Shown piece after piece: positions 37,907 to 47,444 of a stretch of 64,000 nucleotides of DNA (its first letter is position 1; every line of letters begins with the position of its first letter). The DNA is from an uncultured candidate division WPS-2 bacterium (GTDB lineage: Bacteria > Vulcanimicrobiota > Vulcanimicrobiia > Vulcanimicrobiales > Vulcanimicrobiaceae): assembly GCA_937927945.1 (NCBI GenBank), contig CALEYW010000016.1, positions 62,001 to 126,000 on the forward strand, given 5' to 3'. The position numbers and the translations under genes are program-made. A model generated the notes under the pieces. It was not told where the DNA came from. It was given only the letters and a program-made list of their open reading frames with translations, and ran no database searches.

Positions 37907-37910
<4 letters not shown>
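37269..37910 (+). CDS. ruvA: Holliday junction DNA helicase subunit RuvA
   Basis: The 213-residue protein starts with MFSRLCGSVVERAGEVVRVDAGGLTYDV, an OB-fold. The tandem helix-hairpin-helix region contains ALLSVASIGPKSAARAF and FLKTLPGIGQQKARDIV. The C-terminal domain III (about 155-205) that contacts RuvB is preceded by an Ala/Pro-rich linker. It is slightly longer than the usual 190-205. It lies one base after the ruvC stop, and ends in a GTGA overlap with ruvB. Confidence 0.95.
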
Positions 37911-39003
<1,093 letters not shown>

Positions 39004-39007
<4 letters not shown>

Positions 39008-40002
39008 GCACGCGGGTCGAGTTTCTCCGCAGCATCGGCGCGGCGACGACGGTCGCCACCGGCGGGTTCGACGTCTGGGACCCCCTCGCGCCGCAGATCC
39101 GGGTACTGGTCGCGGCCGACACCGGCGGAGCCTCGCCGCAGGTGGCCGCCGACGGCACCTTCGGGTTTGGCGGAAAACGCTGGCGCGGCGCGCCTTCGAC
39201 GGTGGGAATGCCGGGCGGCCGGCTGGCACTGGTCACCACGATCGACGTCGACGACTATCTCCAGGGCGTCGTGCCGCTGGAGGCGTCGCCCTCATGGCCG
39301 CCGGCCGCCCTGCAAGCCCAGGCGATCGTCGCACGCACCTACGCCCTCGGCCGGCGAACCCTCTCGCGAGCCTACGACGTGCGGGCCGATGACGGGGACC
39401 AGCGCTGGGGCGGCGTCGAGGCCGAGGCCCCCACGGCGAACGCGGCGGTCCAAATGACCCGGGGTCGGCTGTTGACCTACGGCGGCAGCGCCGCTTCGGT
39501 CTTCTATTCGTCGTGCTGCGGCGGTCACACCGCCGACGTCGCGGCCGTCTGGGGCGGGATACCGCTCGCGTACCTGCGCGGGGTCGACGATCCTCACTGC
39601 GTCGCGGCGCCCGACTACCGGTGGACACGCGACGTCGCGCTGGACCGGGTTCTGGGCGCGTTCGGAACGCGCACCGGGGGGACGGTGGCGTCCGCCGCGC
39701 TGGCCGATCCCGACGCGCAGGGTCGCGCGCGTACGGTCGTGCTGAGCGGCGCGCTCCGAACCAGCGTCCCAATCGCGGAATTCCGCCGAGCGCTCGGCTA
39801 CGACGTCGTGCGCAGCCCGTGGCTGCGGGCGATTCGGGTCGACGCGACGCAGGCCGCACCTCGGCTGGTCATCGAAGGCTCCGGGCGTGGTCACGGAGTC
39901 GGTCTCTGTCAATGGGGCTCGCGGTTTTTCGCATCCTCCGGCGCGTCTGCAGCCGAGATCCTCGCGTTCTACTTCCCTGGAACGGCGGTGAGCGGTGGCT
40001 GA
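39004..40002 (+). CDS. SpoIID/LytB domain protein (lytic transglycosylase-like)
   Basis: The 332-residue protein starts in a GTGA overlap with ruvB. SpoIID features are VDDYLQGVVPLEASPSWPPAALQAQAIVARTYALG (the Glu in VPLEAS is the catalytic residue in sporulation SpoIID), VFYSSCCGGHTADV, and the C-terminal GSGRGHGVGLCQWGSRFFA. SpoIID cleaves glycan strands that lack stem peptides. Non-sporulating diderms carry LytB/SpoIID proteins that act in daughter-cell or envelope remodelling. I see only a weak signal-like N-terminus, so export is uncertain. Sitting between ruvB and pilZ, its role is likely in the cell wall rather than in DNA repair. Confidence 0.85.
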
Positions 40003-40339
40003 CGAGAAGCGCTCGGAAGATGCCGTCCGGCTGCGGAAGTTCATCGACGTGGTGGTGGAGGACAAACTGTCCTTCACGCTTTTCCGCGGCGCGATCGCCG
40101 ATATCAGCATCACCGGGATGCGGGTGATCTCCGATCAGTATCTGCCCAAGGGCACGCGCTACACGTTCACGATGAAGCGTCAGCCGAAGCTGATCGTGCG
40201 CGGCGAAGTCCGCTGGATCCGCGCGTTCGAGCGGGACACGTTCCAGTGCGGCGTCCTGTTCGTCGACATGGACGAAGAGGACCGCCGCCGGCTGCAGTCG
40301 TTTCTCGAGATCGAACGTCAGCGGGTTCCCACCTCGTAA
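39995..40339 (+). CDS. PilZ domain protein
   Basis: The 114-residue single-domain protein begins at GTG 39995, overlapping the SpoIID stop by eight bases. It carries the PilZ beta-barrel with SFTLFRGAIADISITGMRVISDQYLPKGT (family D/NxSxxG motif as DISITG) and RGEVRWIRAFERDTFQCGVLFVDMD. The first c-di-GMP motif RxxxR upstream of the barrel is not obvious: candidate arginines are in EDAVRLRKFIDV. It probably binds c-di-GMP or is a non-binding adaptor. No cyclase or phosphodiesterase is in the window. Confidence 0.8.
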   Translation: MADEKRSEDAVRLRKFIDVVVEDKLSFTLFRGAIADISITGMRVISDQYLPKGTRYTFTMKRQPKLIVRGEVRWIRAFERDTFQCGVLFVDMDEEDRRRLQSFLEIERQRVPTS

Positions 40340-41427
40340 CGCCGCCCGAGCACGGGCCGCGCGAGGTCGCGGCCTACGACTACGCGTTGCCGGGTGCGCT
40401 GATCGCGCACGAACCCGCGGCAGAGCGTGACGCCTCGCGGCTGCTGGTCGTCCGGCCGGACGCGACGTTCGAGCACCGCACGTTCGCGGCGTTTCCGGAG
40501 CTGCTGCACGCCGGCGACGTGCTCGTCGTCAACGAGACGCGGGTCGTGCGGGCGCGTCTGCATGCACGTCGCGAAGGCGGTGCCGGCGCCGAAGTGCTGC
40601 TGCTGCGCCCGCGCGCCGCGGGTCCGTTCGATCCGAACGCGCGCGAATGGCTCGCGCTCGTGCGGCCCGGTCGAAAGCTGCGGCCCGGCGCGCGCCTCTT
40701 CGTCGGCGAGCACGGCGCGACGATCGTCGGGATGCTCCCCGACGGGCCGCGAATCGTGCGGTTCGACGACGGCGTCGACGTCGCGGCGCTGCTCGAATCG
40801 CACGGCGAGCTGCCGCTCCCGCCTTACGTCGGCCCCGGCGACGCCGCTCGCTCCGAGCGCTATCAGACGGTCTTCGCGCGCGTCCCGGGCAGCGTCGCGG
40901 CGCCGACCGCCTCACTGCATTTCACCGCCCCGGTCTTCGAGGCGATCCGCGCCCGAAGCGTTAGCGTCGTCCCGCTGGTCCTCGACGTCGGAATCGCCAC
41001 CTTCCGGCCGATGAGCGGGGCGACGATCGACGAGCACGTGATGCACGCCGAGCGGTACGCGATCCCGCCCGAAACGGCAGCGGCGATCGCCGCCGCGCGG
41101 CGCGACGGCCGCCGGGTCGTCGCCGCCGGGACGACCGTGCTGCGCGCGCTCGAGGGTGCGGCGCTCCGCGGCGGCGAGGTGGTCGCCGGCGAGGGCGAGA
41201 CCGACTTGTTCGTAACCCCGGGATTCCGCTTCCGCGTGGTGGACGCGCTGCTCACCAACTTCCACCTGCCGCGCTCGACGCTGCTGGTGCTCGTCGCGGC
41301 GTTCGCCGGCTACACGCGCACGCGCGCCGCCTATGCTGAAGCGATCGCCCAGGGCTACCGATTCTTCTCGTTCGGCGACGCAATGTTCGTCGAGCGTAGC
41401 GGTCAACCGAGCGCTTCACGTCCCTGA
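40246..41427 (+). CDS. queA: S-adenosylmethionine:tRNA ribosyltransferase-isomerase
   Basis: QueA moves the ribose part of SAM to preQ1 in tRNA, making epoxyqueuosine. The protein is clear from AAYDYALPGALIAHEPAAERDASRLLVV (normal N-terminus MxxxDYxLPxxLIAQxPxxxRDASRLL) through LVLDVGIATFRPM, GTTVLRALEG and TNFHLPRSTLLVLVAAFAG. The true start is uncertain: conserved sequence begins about 40370, but the only ATG, GTG or TTG ahead of it is GTG at 40246, which lies 93 bases inside pilZ. A GTA codon overlapping the pilZ stop (40337-40339) may be the initiator, or one base may be missing. The coordinates give the longest reading. Confidence 0.85.
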   Translation: MRRPVRRHGRRGPPPAAVVSRDRTSAGSHLVTPPEHGPREVAAYDYALPGALIAHEPAAERDASRLLVVRPDATFEHRTFAAFPELLHAGDVLVVNETRVVRARLHARREGGAGAEVLLLRPRAAGPFDPNAREWLALVRPGRKLRPGARLFVGEHGATIVGMLPDGPRIVRFDDGVDVAALLESHGELPLPPYVGPGDAARSERYQTVFARVPGSVAAPTASLHFTAPVFEAIRARSVSVVPLVLDVGIATFRPMSGATIDEHVMHAERYAIPPETAAAIAAARRDGRRVVAAGTTVLRALEGAALRGGEVVAGEGETDLFVTPGFRFRVVDALLTNFHLPRSTLLVLVAAFAGYTRTRAAYAEAIAQGYRFFSFGDAMFVERSGQPSASRP

Positions 41428-41451
41428 CGAACTCTTCACACGTCCGGCAGC

Positions 41452-44244
41452 GTGAATGACGGGCGCCGCGCGGGGCGTCGAGAACGTTCGAAACGCGTGA
41501 ATTTGCCGGCCCTCGATCTGGCGACGCTCCCGGCGTCGCCGCAACAACGTCGGGCGGCGATCCTCGCGATCGTCGCCCTCGGCGGCGTCGCGCTCGCCGC
41601 CGCTCCGTTCGCACGGGTCGTTCTGGGAACGTTCCCGGGTTTCGTGACGCTCTTCGGCGGCGCGGTGTTCGTCGGGTTGTCCATCACCGCGACGATCATC
41701 TTCGCGCAATTCACGGTCACGCGAAAGCCCTCGCTGCTCGTGCTCGCCTGCGGGACGATCTTCAGCGTCGCTGTGTTCATCCCGCACATCCTGACGTTTC
41801 CGGCCGGCGCCGGCCCCCAGATCCTGCCCGGCTATCCGAGCACTTCGGGCTGGTTGTGGGCGCTCTGGCACACGGTTTTCCCGGCGTCCTTCGTCGCCTA
41901 CGCGGTCGTCGCGGAGCGCGAAGGGACGCGGCGGGTGCGGCGCGGGCACGCGACGATCGCGGTGTTCCTCTCCGTCCTCGCCGCCTTCGTCTGCGCAGCG
42001 CTCGTCTTGCACTTCGGCGCGCTGCTCCCGCCGCTCACGAGCGGCGACCATTTCCGAACCGGGGTCTACCTCGCGTTGGGCCTGGTCGTCGTGCTGGCCG
42101 GGACGGCAGTCGTCATGCTCCTGCGGCGAGCCGGGCGAACGGTCGTCGACGCGTGGCTGATGGTTCCGGCCGCAGCGCTGATGGTCGAGGCACTGGTCAA
42201 CGCGCTCGGCGGCACGCGATACACCGTCGGCTGGTATCTCTCGCGGATCGACATCGTCATTGCGACGACGTTCCTGGTGGTCGCGCTGCTGCTCGAGACG
42301 AATCGCCTCTCGCATTTTCTGGCGCGCAGCGAGCGCCGTCTGCGCGGCATCGTCAACGGCGTGACCGACGCGCTGATCGTGGTCGATCTGCGCGGCGCAG
42401 TCGTGTCGGTGAATCCGGCGGCGGCGGCGCTGTTCGGCTTCGCCGCCGAAGACCTCACCGGAACGCCGATCTCGCGGCTCATCCCCGACTTTGCGTCCGT
42501 GACGTTCGCTCCCGACGCGATCGTGGCCGAAACCGAGGGCCGCGATCTGCACGACAACGTGTTTCCGATCGAGCTCGCGCGCGGCCGCGACATGGCGCAG
42601 GACATGGGCGAGACGATCCTCATCGTCCGCGACATCACGCAGCGCAAGAGCGCCCAGGAAGCGATTCGCGCCGCGCACGACCGGGCGGTCGAAGCCGCCG
42701 ACGTCAAGGCCCAGTTTCTCGCCACGATGAGCCACGAGATCCGCACGCCGATCAATGCCGTCGTCGGCATGTCGGAACTCCTGATGCAGACCCCGCTCTC
42801 CGACGAGGCGCACGACTACGCGATGACGGTGCGCGATTCGGCCGAGTCGCTGCTCGCGATCGTCAACGACATCCTGGACTTCTCGAAGATCGAAGCGGGC
42901 CGCATGGATCTCGAAGCGGTTCCGTTCTCGCCGGTCGTCGCGGTCGAGAACGCCACCGACATCCTGGCAGCCGCAGCGCGCAAGAAGGGGCTCTCGCTCT
43001 CGACTTACGTCGCGCCGGACGTGCCGCGCCGGGTGATCGGCGACGCCGATCGGTTGCGCCAAGTGCTCTTGAACCTGCTCGGCAACGCGGTGAAATTCAC
43101 CGCCGGCGGCAGCGTGACGGTGCGCGCCGTCGTCGACCATATCGAAGGCGACAACGCCTTCTTGCATTTCTCGGTGACCGATACCGGGCCCGGGATCTCG
43201 CCGGCCGTCGCGGAGCGGCTGTTCGAGCCGTTCCGTCAGGCCGACCAGTCGACGCGCCGCCGGTATGGCGGCACCGGGCTCGGTTTGTCGATATCACGCC
43301 GGATCGTCGAGCTGATGGGCGGCCGGATCGGTTTCGACAGCAGCCTCGGACGCGGCTCGACGTTCTGGTTCACGATCCCGCTGCCGCGCGTGCTCGACGA
43401 CGAACGCGAAGGAGCGGACGCGCTGCGCGGGATGCGGATCCTGGTCGTCGACGAGGAGACCGTCGCGCGGCAAGTCGTCGATCAGTATCTGCTGGCCTGG
43501 GGTGCGGTCGCGTCGAGCACCGCGAACGCCGCGCACGCGTTCGAACTCGCTCGCGCGATGGCGGCGCGGCACAGCCCGTTCGACGCGATCCTCGTCGACC
43601 GGCGCGCCGCCGGCGACGCCTACGCCTTCGCCACCCGCATGCGCGCGCTCTCCGGCCTCGAGAAGGTTCCGATGGTCCTGCTGACCGGGGCGGAAGAAGC
43701 ATCCTCCGTCGCGGATGCCCGAACGCGCGGCTTCGCCGCCGTCGTGCGCAAACCGATCCGTCAGGTAATCCTCCACGACGCGCTGGCCGCGGCAATCCTC
43801 GGCACGGCCCCGATCGGCCCGCGGCCGCCCGAGCACGACGAGGCCGTTCCGCAGGACGCGATGCTGATCTTGGTCGCGGAAGACAATCCGGTGAACCGGA
43901 AGCTCGCCCTGCAGCAACTGAAGAAGATCGGCTACTCCGCCCACGCGGTCACCAACGGCCGCGAGGCGATCGACGCGGTGGGGCGCGGTGAATACGGGAT
44001 GGTGCTGATGGACTGCCAGATGCCGGACGTCGACGGGTTCGAAGCGACCCGCGAGATTCGTCGCGTCGAAGCCGAAAGCGGAAAGCACATTCCGATCGTC
44101 GCGATGACCGCGAACGCACTCGAGGGCGATCGCGAGGAGTGTTTGGCTGCGGGGATGGACGACTACCTCGCGAAACCCGTGCAGCTGGCGGCGCTACGAG
44201 CGGCCGTGGAACGCTACGTGAACGGAATTGGTGTTGCCGGATAG
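41452..44244 (+). CDS. Hybrid sensor histidine kinase with two receiver domains
   Basis: The 930-residue inner-membrane protein has about seven transmembrane helices (MASE4-like, residues 35-285), a PAS domain (about 295-405, LRGIVNGVTDALIVVD), HisKA with phospho-accepting His at about 428 in MSHEIRTP, and HATPase_c with NLLGNAVKF, DTGPGIS and GGTGLGLSIS. REC1 (about 660-785) has DE at its N-terminus and Asp at about 716. REC2 (about 805-925) has LVAEDNP, MDCQMPDVDG with Asp about 854, and a Lys in YLAKP. Both receivers keep their key residues. The Hpt gene overlaps its 3' end, which makes a BarA/TorS-like phosphorelay. The final response regulator is not here. Confidence 0.93.
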   Translation: MNDGRRAGRRERSKRVNLPALDLATLPASPQQRRAAILAIVALGGVALAAAPFARVVLGTFPGFVTLFGGAVFVGLSITATIIFAQFTVTRKPSLLVLACGTIFSVAVFIPHILTFPAGAGPQILPGYPSTSGWLWALWHTVFPASFVAYAVVAEREGTRRVRRGHATIAVFLSVLAAFVCAALVLHFGALLPPLTSGDHFRTGVYLALGLVVVLAGTAVVMLLRRAGRTVVDAWLMVPAAALMVEALVNALGGTRYTVGWYLSRIDIVIATTFLVVALLLETNRLSHFLARSERRLRGIVNGVTDALIVVDLRGAVVSVNPAAAALFGFAAEDLTGTPISRLIPDFASVTFAPDAIVAETEGRDLHDNVFPIELARGRDMAQDMGETILIVRDITQRKSAQEAIRAAHDRAVEAADVKAQFLATMSHEIRTPINAVVGMSELLMQTPLSDEAHDYAMTVRDSAESLLAIVNDILDFSKIEAGRMDLEAVPFSPVVAVENATDILAAAARKKGLSLSTYVAPDVPRRVIGDADRLRQVLLNLLGNAVKFTAGGSVTVRAVVDHIEGDNAFLHFSVTDTGPGISPAVAERLFEPFRQADQSTRRRYGGTGLGLSISRRIVELMGGRIGFDSSLGRGSTFWFTIPLPRVLDDEREGADALRGMRILVVDEETVARQVVDQYLLAWGAVASSTANAAHAFELARAMAARHSPFDAILVDRRAAGDAYAFATRMRALSGLEKVPMVLLTGAEEASSVADARTRGFAAVVRKPIRQVILHDALAAAILGTAPIGPRPPEHDEAVPQDAMLILVAEDNPVNRKLALQQLKKIGYSAHAVTNGREAIDAVGRGEYGMVLMDCQMPDVDGFEATREIRRVEAESGKHIPIVAMTANALEGDREECLAAGMDDYLAKPVQLAALRAAVERYVNGIGVAG

Positions 44245-44587
44245 CGAGATCCTCGATCTTTCGCGCCTCGAAGAGGCGTTCGAAGACGATACCGCGGGAA
44301 TCGCGGACTTGCTCGAGTTGGCGCTGGAGACCGGCGTGAAGCATCGGCTCGCCCTCGCTGAGGGGATCGCGCGTGGCGATGCCGAGGTCGTCCGGCGCGC
44401 GGCGCATTCGATCAAAGGAAGCGCTGGGAACATCGGCGCCAACGTCGTGATGCATCTGGCCGCCGCGCTCGACGAGCGAGCGCGCGCGGGCGATCTCAGC
44501 GGCGCCGGCGAGAGCGCCGACGCCATCGCAGCCGCGTACGCTCAAGTCGCCGTCGAGGTGCGCGCCTACCGCGCTGCCTTGGGCTGA
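44228..44587 (+). CDS. Hpt phosphotransfer domain protein
   Basis: The 119-residue four-helix protein has the phospho-accepting His at about residue 60 in RRAAHSIKGSAGNIGA, the Hpt signature. It overlaps the kinase gene by 17 bases. TTG 44228, GTG 44231 or TTG 44234 are the possible starts. It probably takes phosphate from the second receiver of the hybrid kinase and passes it to a response regulator encoded elsewhere. No output domain is present. Confidence 0.88.
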   Translation: MVLPDSEILDLSRLEEAFEDDTAGIADLLELALETGVKHRLALAEGIARGDAEVVRRAAHSIKGSAGNIGANVVMHLAAALDERARAGDLSGAGESADAIAAAYAQVAVEVRAYRAALG

Positions 44588-44594
44588 CCGGCGG

Positions 44595-46328
44595 TCAGCC
44601 GGAGCTGCTCGCAGGGCGGCCGACGCAGGTTCGCGCGTTGGTGTACCAGACGAGGCCCGGACCGCCGTCGCGCTGCTTGCGCACGTGTTTGCGCTGTGTG
44701 TAGTCCACGTCGACGCGCGGCGCGCTGCGCCCCTTGCTGTGCGTGGCGGCGAGATCGGCGGCCGCGTCGAGATCGTCCGGCGCCGGACCCGAACCGGGCG
44801 GCATCTGCAAGACGACGTGTGAACCCGGCATACCGCGCGCGTGAAACCAGAGATCGTCGGGGCGCGCGATCCGGAACGTGACCTCGTCGTTCTCTCGCGG
44901 CGAGCGCCCGACGTAGATGCGCGCTCCCGACGGCCGCTCGATGCGCAGCGGCGCGCGCTTGCGCGACGCGGCCGCGCTGCGCTGCGGCGGGCGCCCTTCG
45001 AGCGCGTCGAGTGCGGCCTCGAGCTCGGGCAGCGTCGGCGGGTCGGCGCGCTCCGCTTCGAACGCAAGGACGTCGAGCGCTTCACGACGGCCGGTGAGCG
45101 CCGCGCGGCGCCGCTCGAGATGCGGCAGGGCGTCGGCGGCTTTGCGATATCGCGCGTAGTAGCGCTGCGCGTTCTCCTTCGCGTCGAGATCGGGATCGAG
45201 TTCGATGCGCAGCGCCGGGTTCGTCGCGGGCACGAACGATACCGCACCAGCGGCGATCTCGTTCGCGTGCGTGTAGAGCGCGTCGCCGCTCGTTCGCAGC
45301 CGTTCGCGTTCCGCGTCGTCGGCGGATCGCACGGCGACCGAAGCGAGCTCGTCCTCCGTCGCGCGCAGCCGGCGCGCGATGCGCGTCAAGAGCGCGCTGC
45401 GGCGCCGTTCCGTCGCATCGCCTCGTTGGACGCGCAGCGCGGCGCCGCGCGCCTCGGCGAAGACGTCGAGCAGCGAGGCGGAGATCGCGTGCTCGGCCGG
45501 CGTCGCCAGAATGAGGGGGAAGACGTGCGCGGCGACGATCGCGCCGCACTCGTCGCGGTAAACGTGGACGTCCCCTCGTTCGGCGGCATCGCCCTTGGCC
45601 GCGGCGATCAGCGCGCGGCCCCGCTGGTCGAGCCACGCCGCGAGCTCCGCTGCGGAACCCCACGGCTTCGCTTCGGCTTCGGTCACGAGCGAGACCGCGA
45701 GCAGACGCGGAAGGTCGGGAAGGTAGCCGCCGAGCGCACGGCTGCGCGCCTTCGGGTCGGCGCCTTCGAGCGCCCGGGTGAAGCCGGCGAAGTCCAGCGT
45801 CGCTGCCGGGAGCGGCGGCGGCTCGTACGGCAGCCCGACTTGCACCGAGCGCGCCTCGTTTTCGGCCGGCGAGAACTGCTTGGCCGCTGCGACGACGACC
45901 CGCTCGCGGAGCAGCACGACGTTGCCGTACCGCGGGACCAGTTCGACGACGAGCCGGGACTCGCTCTCGACCCCGAACCGGGACGCCGTGCCGAAGGTCA
46001 GGACGAGCACCCGGTCGCCCGGGCGGGCCCGGACCGAGAGCAGCCGCATCCCGCGCAGGGTGGTCGACACCGTCCGCAGCCAGCCCGGGTCGACGGCCAG
46101 CGCCAACTCGAGGTCCTCGACCGTGACGACCGGCGGTGACCCGAACGGATCCGCCGCGAGCGTCAGCTGGGCGCGGCCCTTCGGGTCGTCCTTGGCGTGG
46201 CGCAGGCCGCCGAAGCGCACCGCCACTCGGCCGTCGTCGAGCAGCCCGACGTCGGTCACCCGTCCGCCGCGCAACGCGTGCTCGATTTCGGCCGCCGCGC
46301 GCCGGATCAGGATCCAGTCAGTGGTCAT
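44595..46328 (-). CDS. rqcH: NFACT/RqcH ribosome quality-control protein (fibronectin-binding A family)
   Basis: The 577-residue protein starts at ATG 46328 (the frame is open further upstream over gmk's other strand, but not coding). It opens MTTDWILIRRAAAEIEHALRGGRV, the NFACT-N start, with a long helical middle region (about 290-420) rich in Glu/Arg (coiled coil). It ends with the NFACT-R domain EVTFRIARPDDLWFHARGMPGSHVVLQ and a YTQRKHVRKQR...PGLVWYTNARTC segment. RqcH binds stalled 60S/50S subunits and, with tRNA-Ala, adds C-terminal alanine tails. The family's HhH region appears reduced or degenerate. It is oriented opposite to its neighbours. Confidence 0.85.
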   Translation of the reverse strand: MTTDWILIRRAAAEIEHALRGGRVTDVGLLDDGRVAVRFGGLRHAKDDPKGRAQLTLAADPFGSPPVVTVEDLELALAVDPGWLRTVSTTLRGMRLLSVRARPGDRVLVLTFGTASRFGVESESRLVVELVPRYGNVVLLRERVVVAAAKQFSPAENEARSVQVGLPYEPPPLPAATLDFAGFTRALEGADPKARSRALGGYLPDLPRLLAVSLVTEAEAKPWGSAAELAAWLDQRGRALIAAAKGDAAERGDVHVYRDECGAIVAAHVFPLILATPAEHAISASLLDVFAEARGAALRVQRGDATERRRSALLTRIARRLRATEDELASVAVRSADDAERERLRTSGDALYTHANEIAAGAVSFVPATNPALRIELDPDLDAKENAQRYYARYRKAADALPHLERRRAALTGRREALDVLAFEAERADPPTLPELEAALDALEGRPPQRSAAASRKRAPLRIERPSGARIYVGRSPRENDEVTFRIARPDDLWFHARGMPGSHVVLQMPPGSGPAPDDLDAAADLAATHSKGRSAPRVDVDYTQRKHVRKQRDGGPGLVWYTNARTCVGRPASSSG

Positions 46329-46383
46329 GAGGCGGGGAGGTGCTTTCCCGGCGCTTGCGTATTTATCCGGTTTGGCCCCGAAG

Positions 46384-46389
46384 AGGAGG
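46384..46389 (+). promoter_or_regulatory. Ribosome-binding site for gmk placing a CTG start
   Basis: AGGAGG (46384-46389) is a full anti-16S match and lies 8 bases ahead of CTG at 46398. No ATG, GTG or TTG in the right frame lies within normal distance, so this site decides the start. Confidence 0.6.
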
Positions 46390-46397
46390 TTGGCGTT

Positions 46398-47015
46398 CTG
46401 ACCGGGCCCGGTCTGTTGTTCGTCGTGTCGGGTCCGTCGGGAGCGGGGAAGGACACGTTGGTGGAGGGTCTCAAGGCCCGTCACGAGCGGCTCCTGTACT
46501 CGGTTTCCGCCACGACCCGCGAACCGCGCGCCGGTGAGCGCGACGGCGTCGACTACTTCTTTCTCGATCGGGCGGAGTTCGAACGCCGTATCGCCGCCGG
46601 CGGATTCCTCGAGACGCGCGAGTACAACGGGAACCTCTACGGGACCCCGCGCTCGTTCATCGACGAAGCCCTTCGGGCGGGATTCGACGTCGTCTCGAAG
46701 CCGGAAGTCAACGGAGCGCTCGCCGTCAAGCGTGCCTTTCCGGATGCCGTCCTCATCTTCATCGTCCCCGACAAGTTCTCGCATCTCCGTTCGCGCCTCG
46801 AGGCGCGGCGCACCGAAACCAACGAGCAGATCACCTCACGGCTGGAGATCGCTCACGAAGAGTTCACCTTCGTGCGGCACTTCGACTACCTGGTCATCAA
46901 CGAAGAGGCGCGGCCGCAAGGGGCGGTCGACCTGCTCGAAGCGATCGTGCGAGCCGAACGGTATCGCATTCATCGTTACCCCGACAACCGACTCAAAGAA
47001 TTGGAAGACAGCTAA
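46398..47015 (+). CDS. gmk: Guanylate kinase, probable CTG start
   Basis: Guanylate kinase phosphorylates GMP to GDP. The 205-residue protein has LLFVVSGPSGAGKDTLVEGL (P-loop, family GPSGxGKxT), SATTREPRAGERDGVDYFFL (GMP-binding) and FLETREYNGNLYGTP. The open frame extends upstream to 46197, but that part is not related to Gmk. The CTG at 46398 sits 8 bases after AGGAGG and gives the family length. A downstream initiator would remove the P-loop strand. rpoZ follows after three bases, the usual gmk-rpoZ order. Confidence 0.93.
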   Translation: MTGPGLLFVVSGPSGAGKDTLVEGLKARHERLLYSVSATTREPRAGERDGVDYFFLDRAEFERRIAAGGFLETREYNGNLYGTPRSFIDEALRAGFDVVSKPEVNGALAVKRAFPDAVLIFIVPDKFSHLRSRLEARRTETNEQITSRLEIAHEEFTFVRHFDYLVINEEARPQGAVDLLEAIVRAERYRIHRYPDNRLKELEDS

Positions 47016-47018
47016 CAC

Positions 47019-47237
47019 ATGAGCGACAGCGTATTCGGCGATCTCGACGGGCTGCTCAAGCACGTCGACTCGAAGTTCTCCCTGGTCAACGTCGTCACGA
47101 AGCGAGCCAAGCAGCTCAACAACGGCGCCCCGCCCCTCACCGAGCGCGTGAACCCGAACAAGCCCGTCTCAACCGCCTTCAACGAAGTCCGCTCCGGCAA
47201 AATCCCCTACAAGCGCACCAAAGAAGGCATCAAATAG
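47019..47237 (+). CDS. rpoZ: RNA polymerase omega subunit
   Basis: The 72-residue protein has the omega pattern: a first helix SKFSLVNVVTKRAKQLNNG and the VSTAFNEVRSGKIPYK helix, with the conserved Ala-x-x-Glu (AFNEV) near the C-terminus. It is placed directly after gmk, as in many bacteria. It is involved in assembly of the beta' subunit and in ppGpp response in some species. About 200 bases without a gene follow before glmS. These contain a small hairpin (TCACC-loop-GGTGA, 47280-47294) and the second copy of a 25-bp repeat. Confidence 0.9.
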   Translation: MSDSVFGDLDGLLKHVDSKFSLVNVVTKRAKQLNNGAPPLTERVNPNKPVSTAFNEVRSGKIPYKRTKEGIK

Positions 47238-47376
47238 GCAGGGCAGTCCAACCCACGTCGGCGGCCATCTTGTTTGCCGTCACCAAAACGGTGATGGACC
47301 GAGCGCAGGAGAATCATGCGATGATGAACAGGTCGTTGCGAGGTCGTACTGGGGGCCCCGCGCCGAAGGCGTGGGG

Positions 47377-47401
47377 GGCGCGGAGCCTGGGGCGGAGCGC
47401 C
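47377..47401 (+). repeat. 25-bp dispersed repeat, copy 2 (rpoZ-glmS intergenic)
   Basis: Identical on the same strand to 37919-37943 in ruvB. The surrounding 47340-47410 is unusually G-rich (GGGGGCCCCGCGCC and GTGGGGGGCG precede it). This copy lies about 45 bases ahead of the glmS start, where it could influence transcript or translation. Confidence 0.75.
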
Positions 47402-47444
47402 GTTAAACTGCCTGCGGCGATCTTGGCTGCCGGCATTTAACTCC

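Noticed and set aside
47238..47444. A glmS-type ribozyme or riboswitch in the glmS leader
   Set aside because: No match to the ribozyme core by eye and this system is mainly from Firmicutes.
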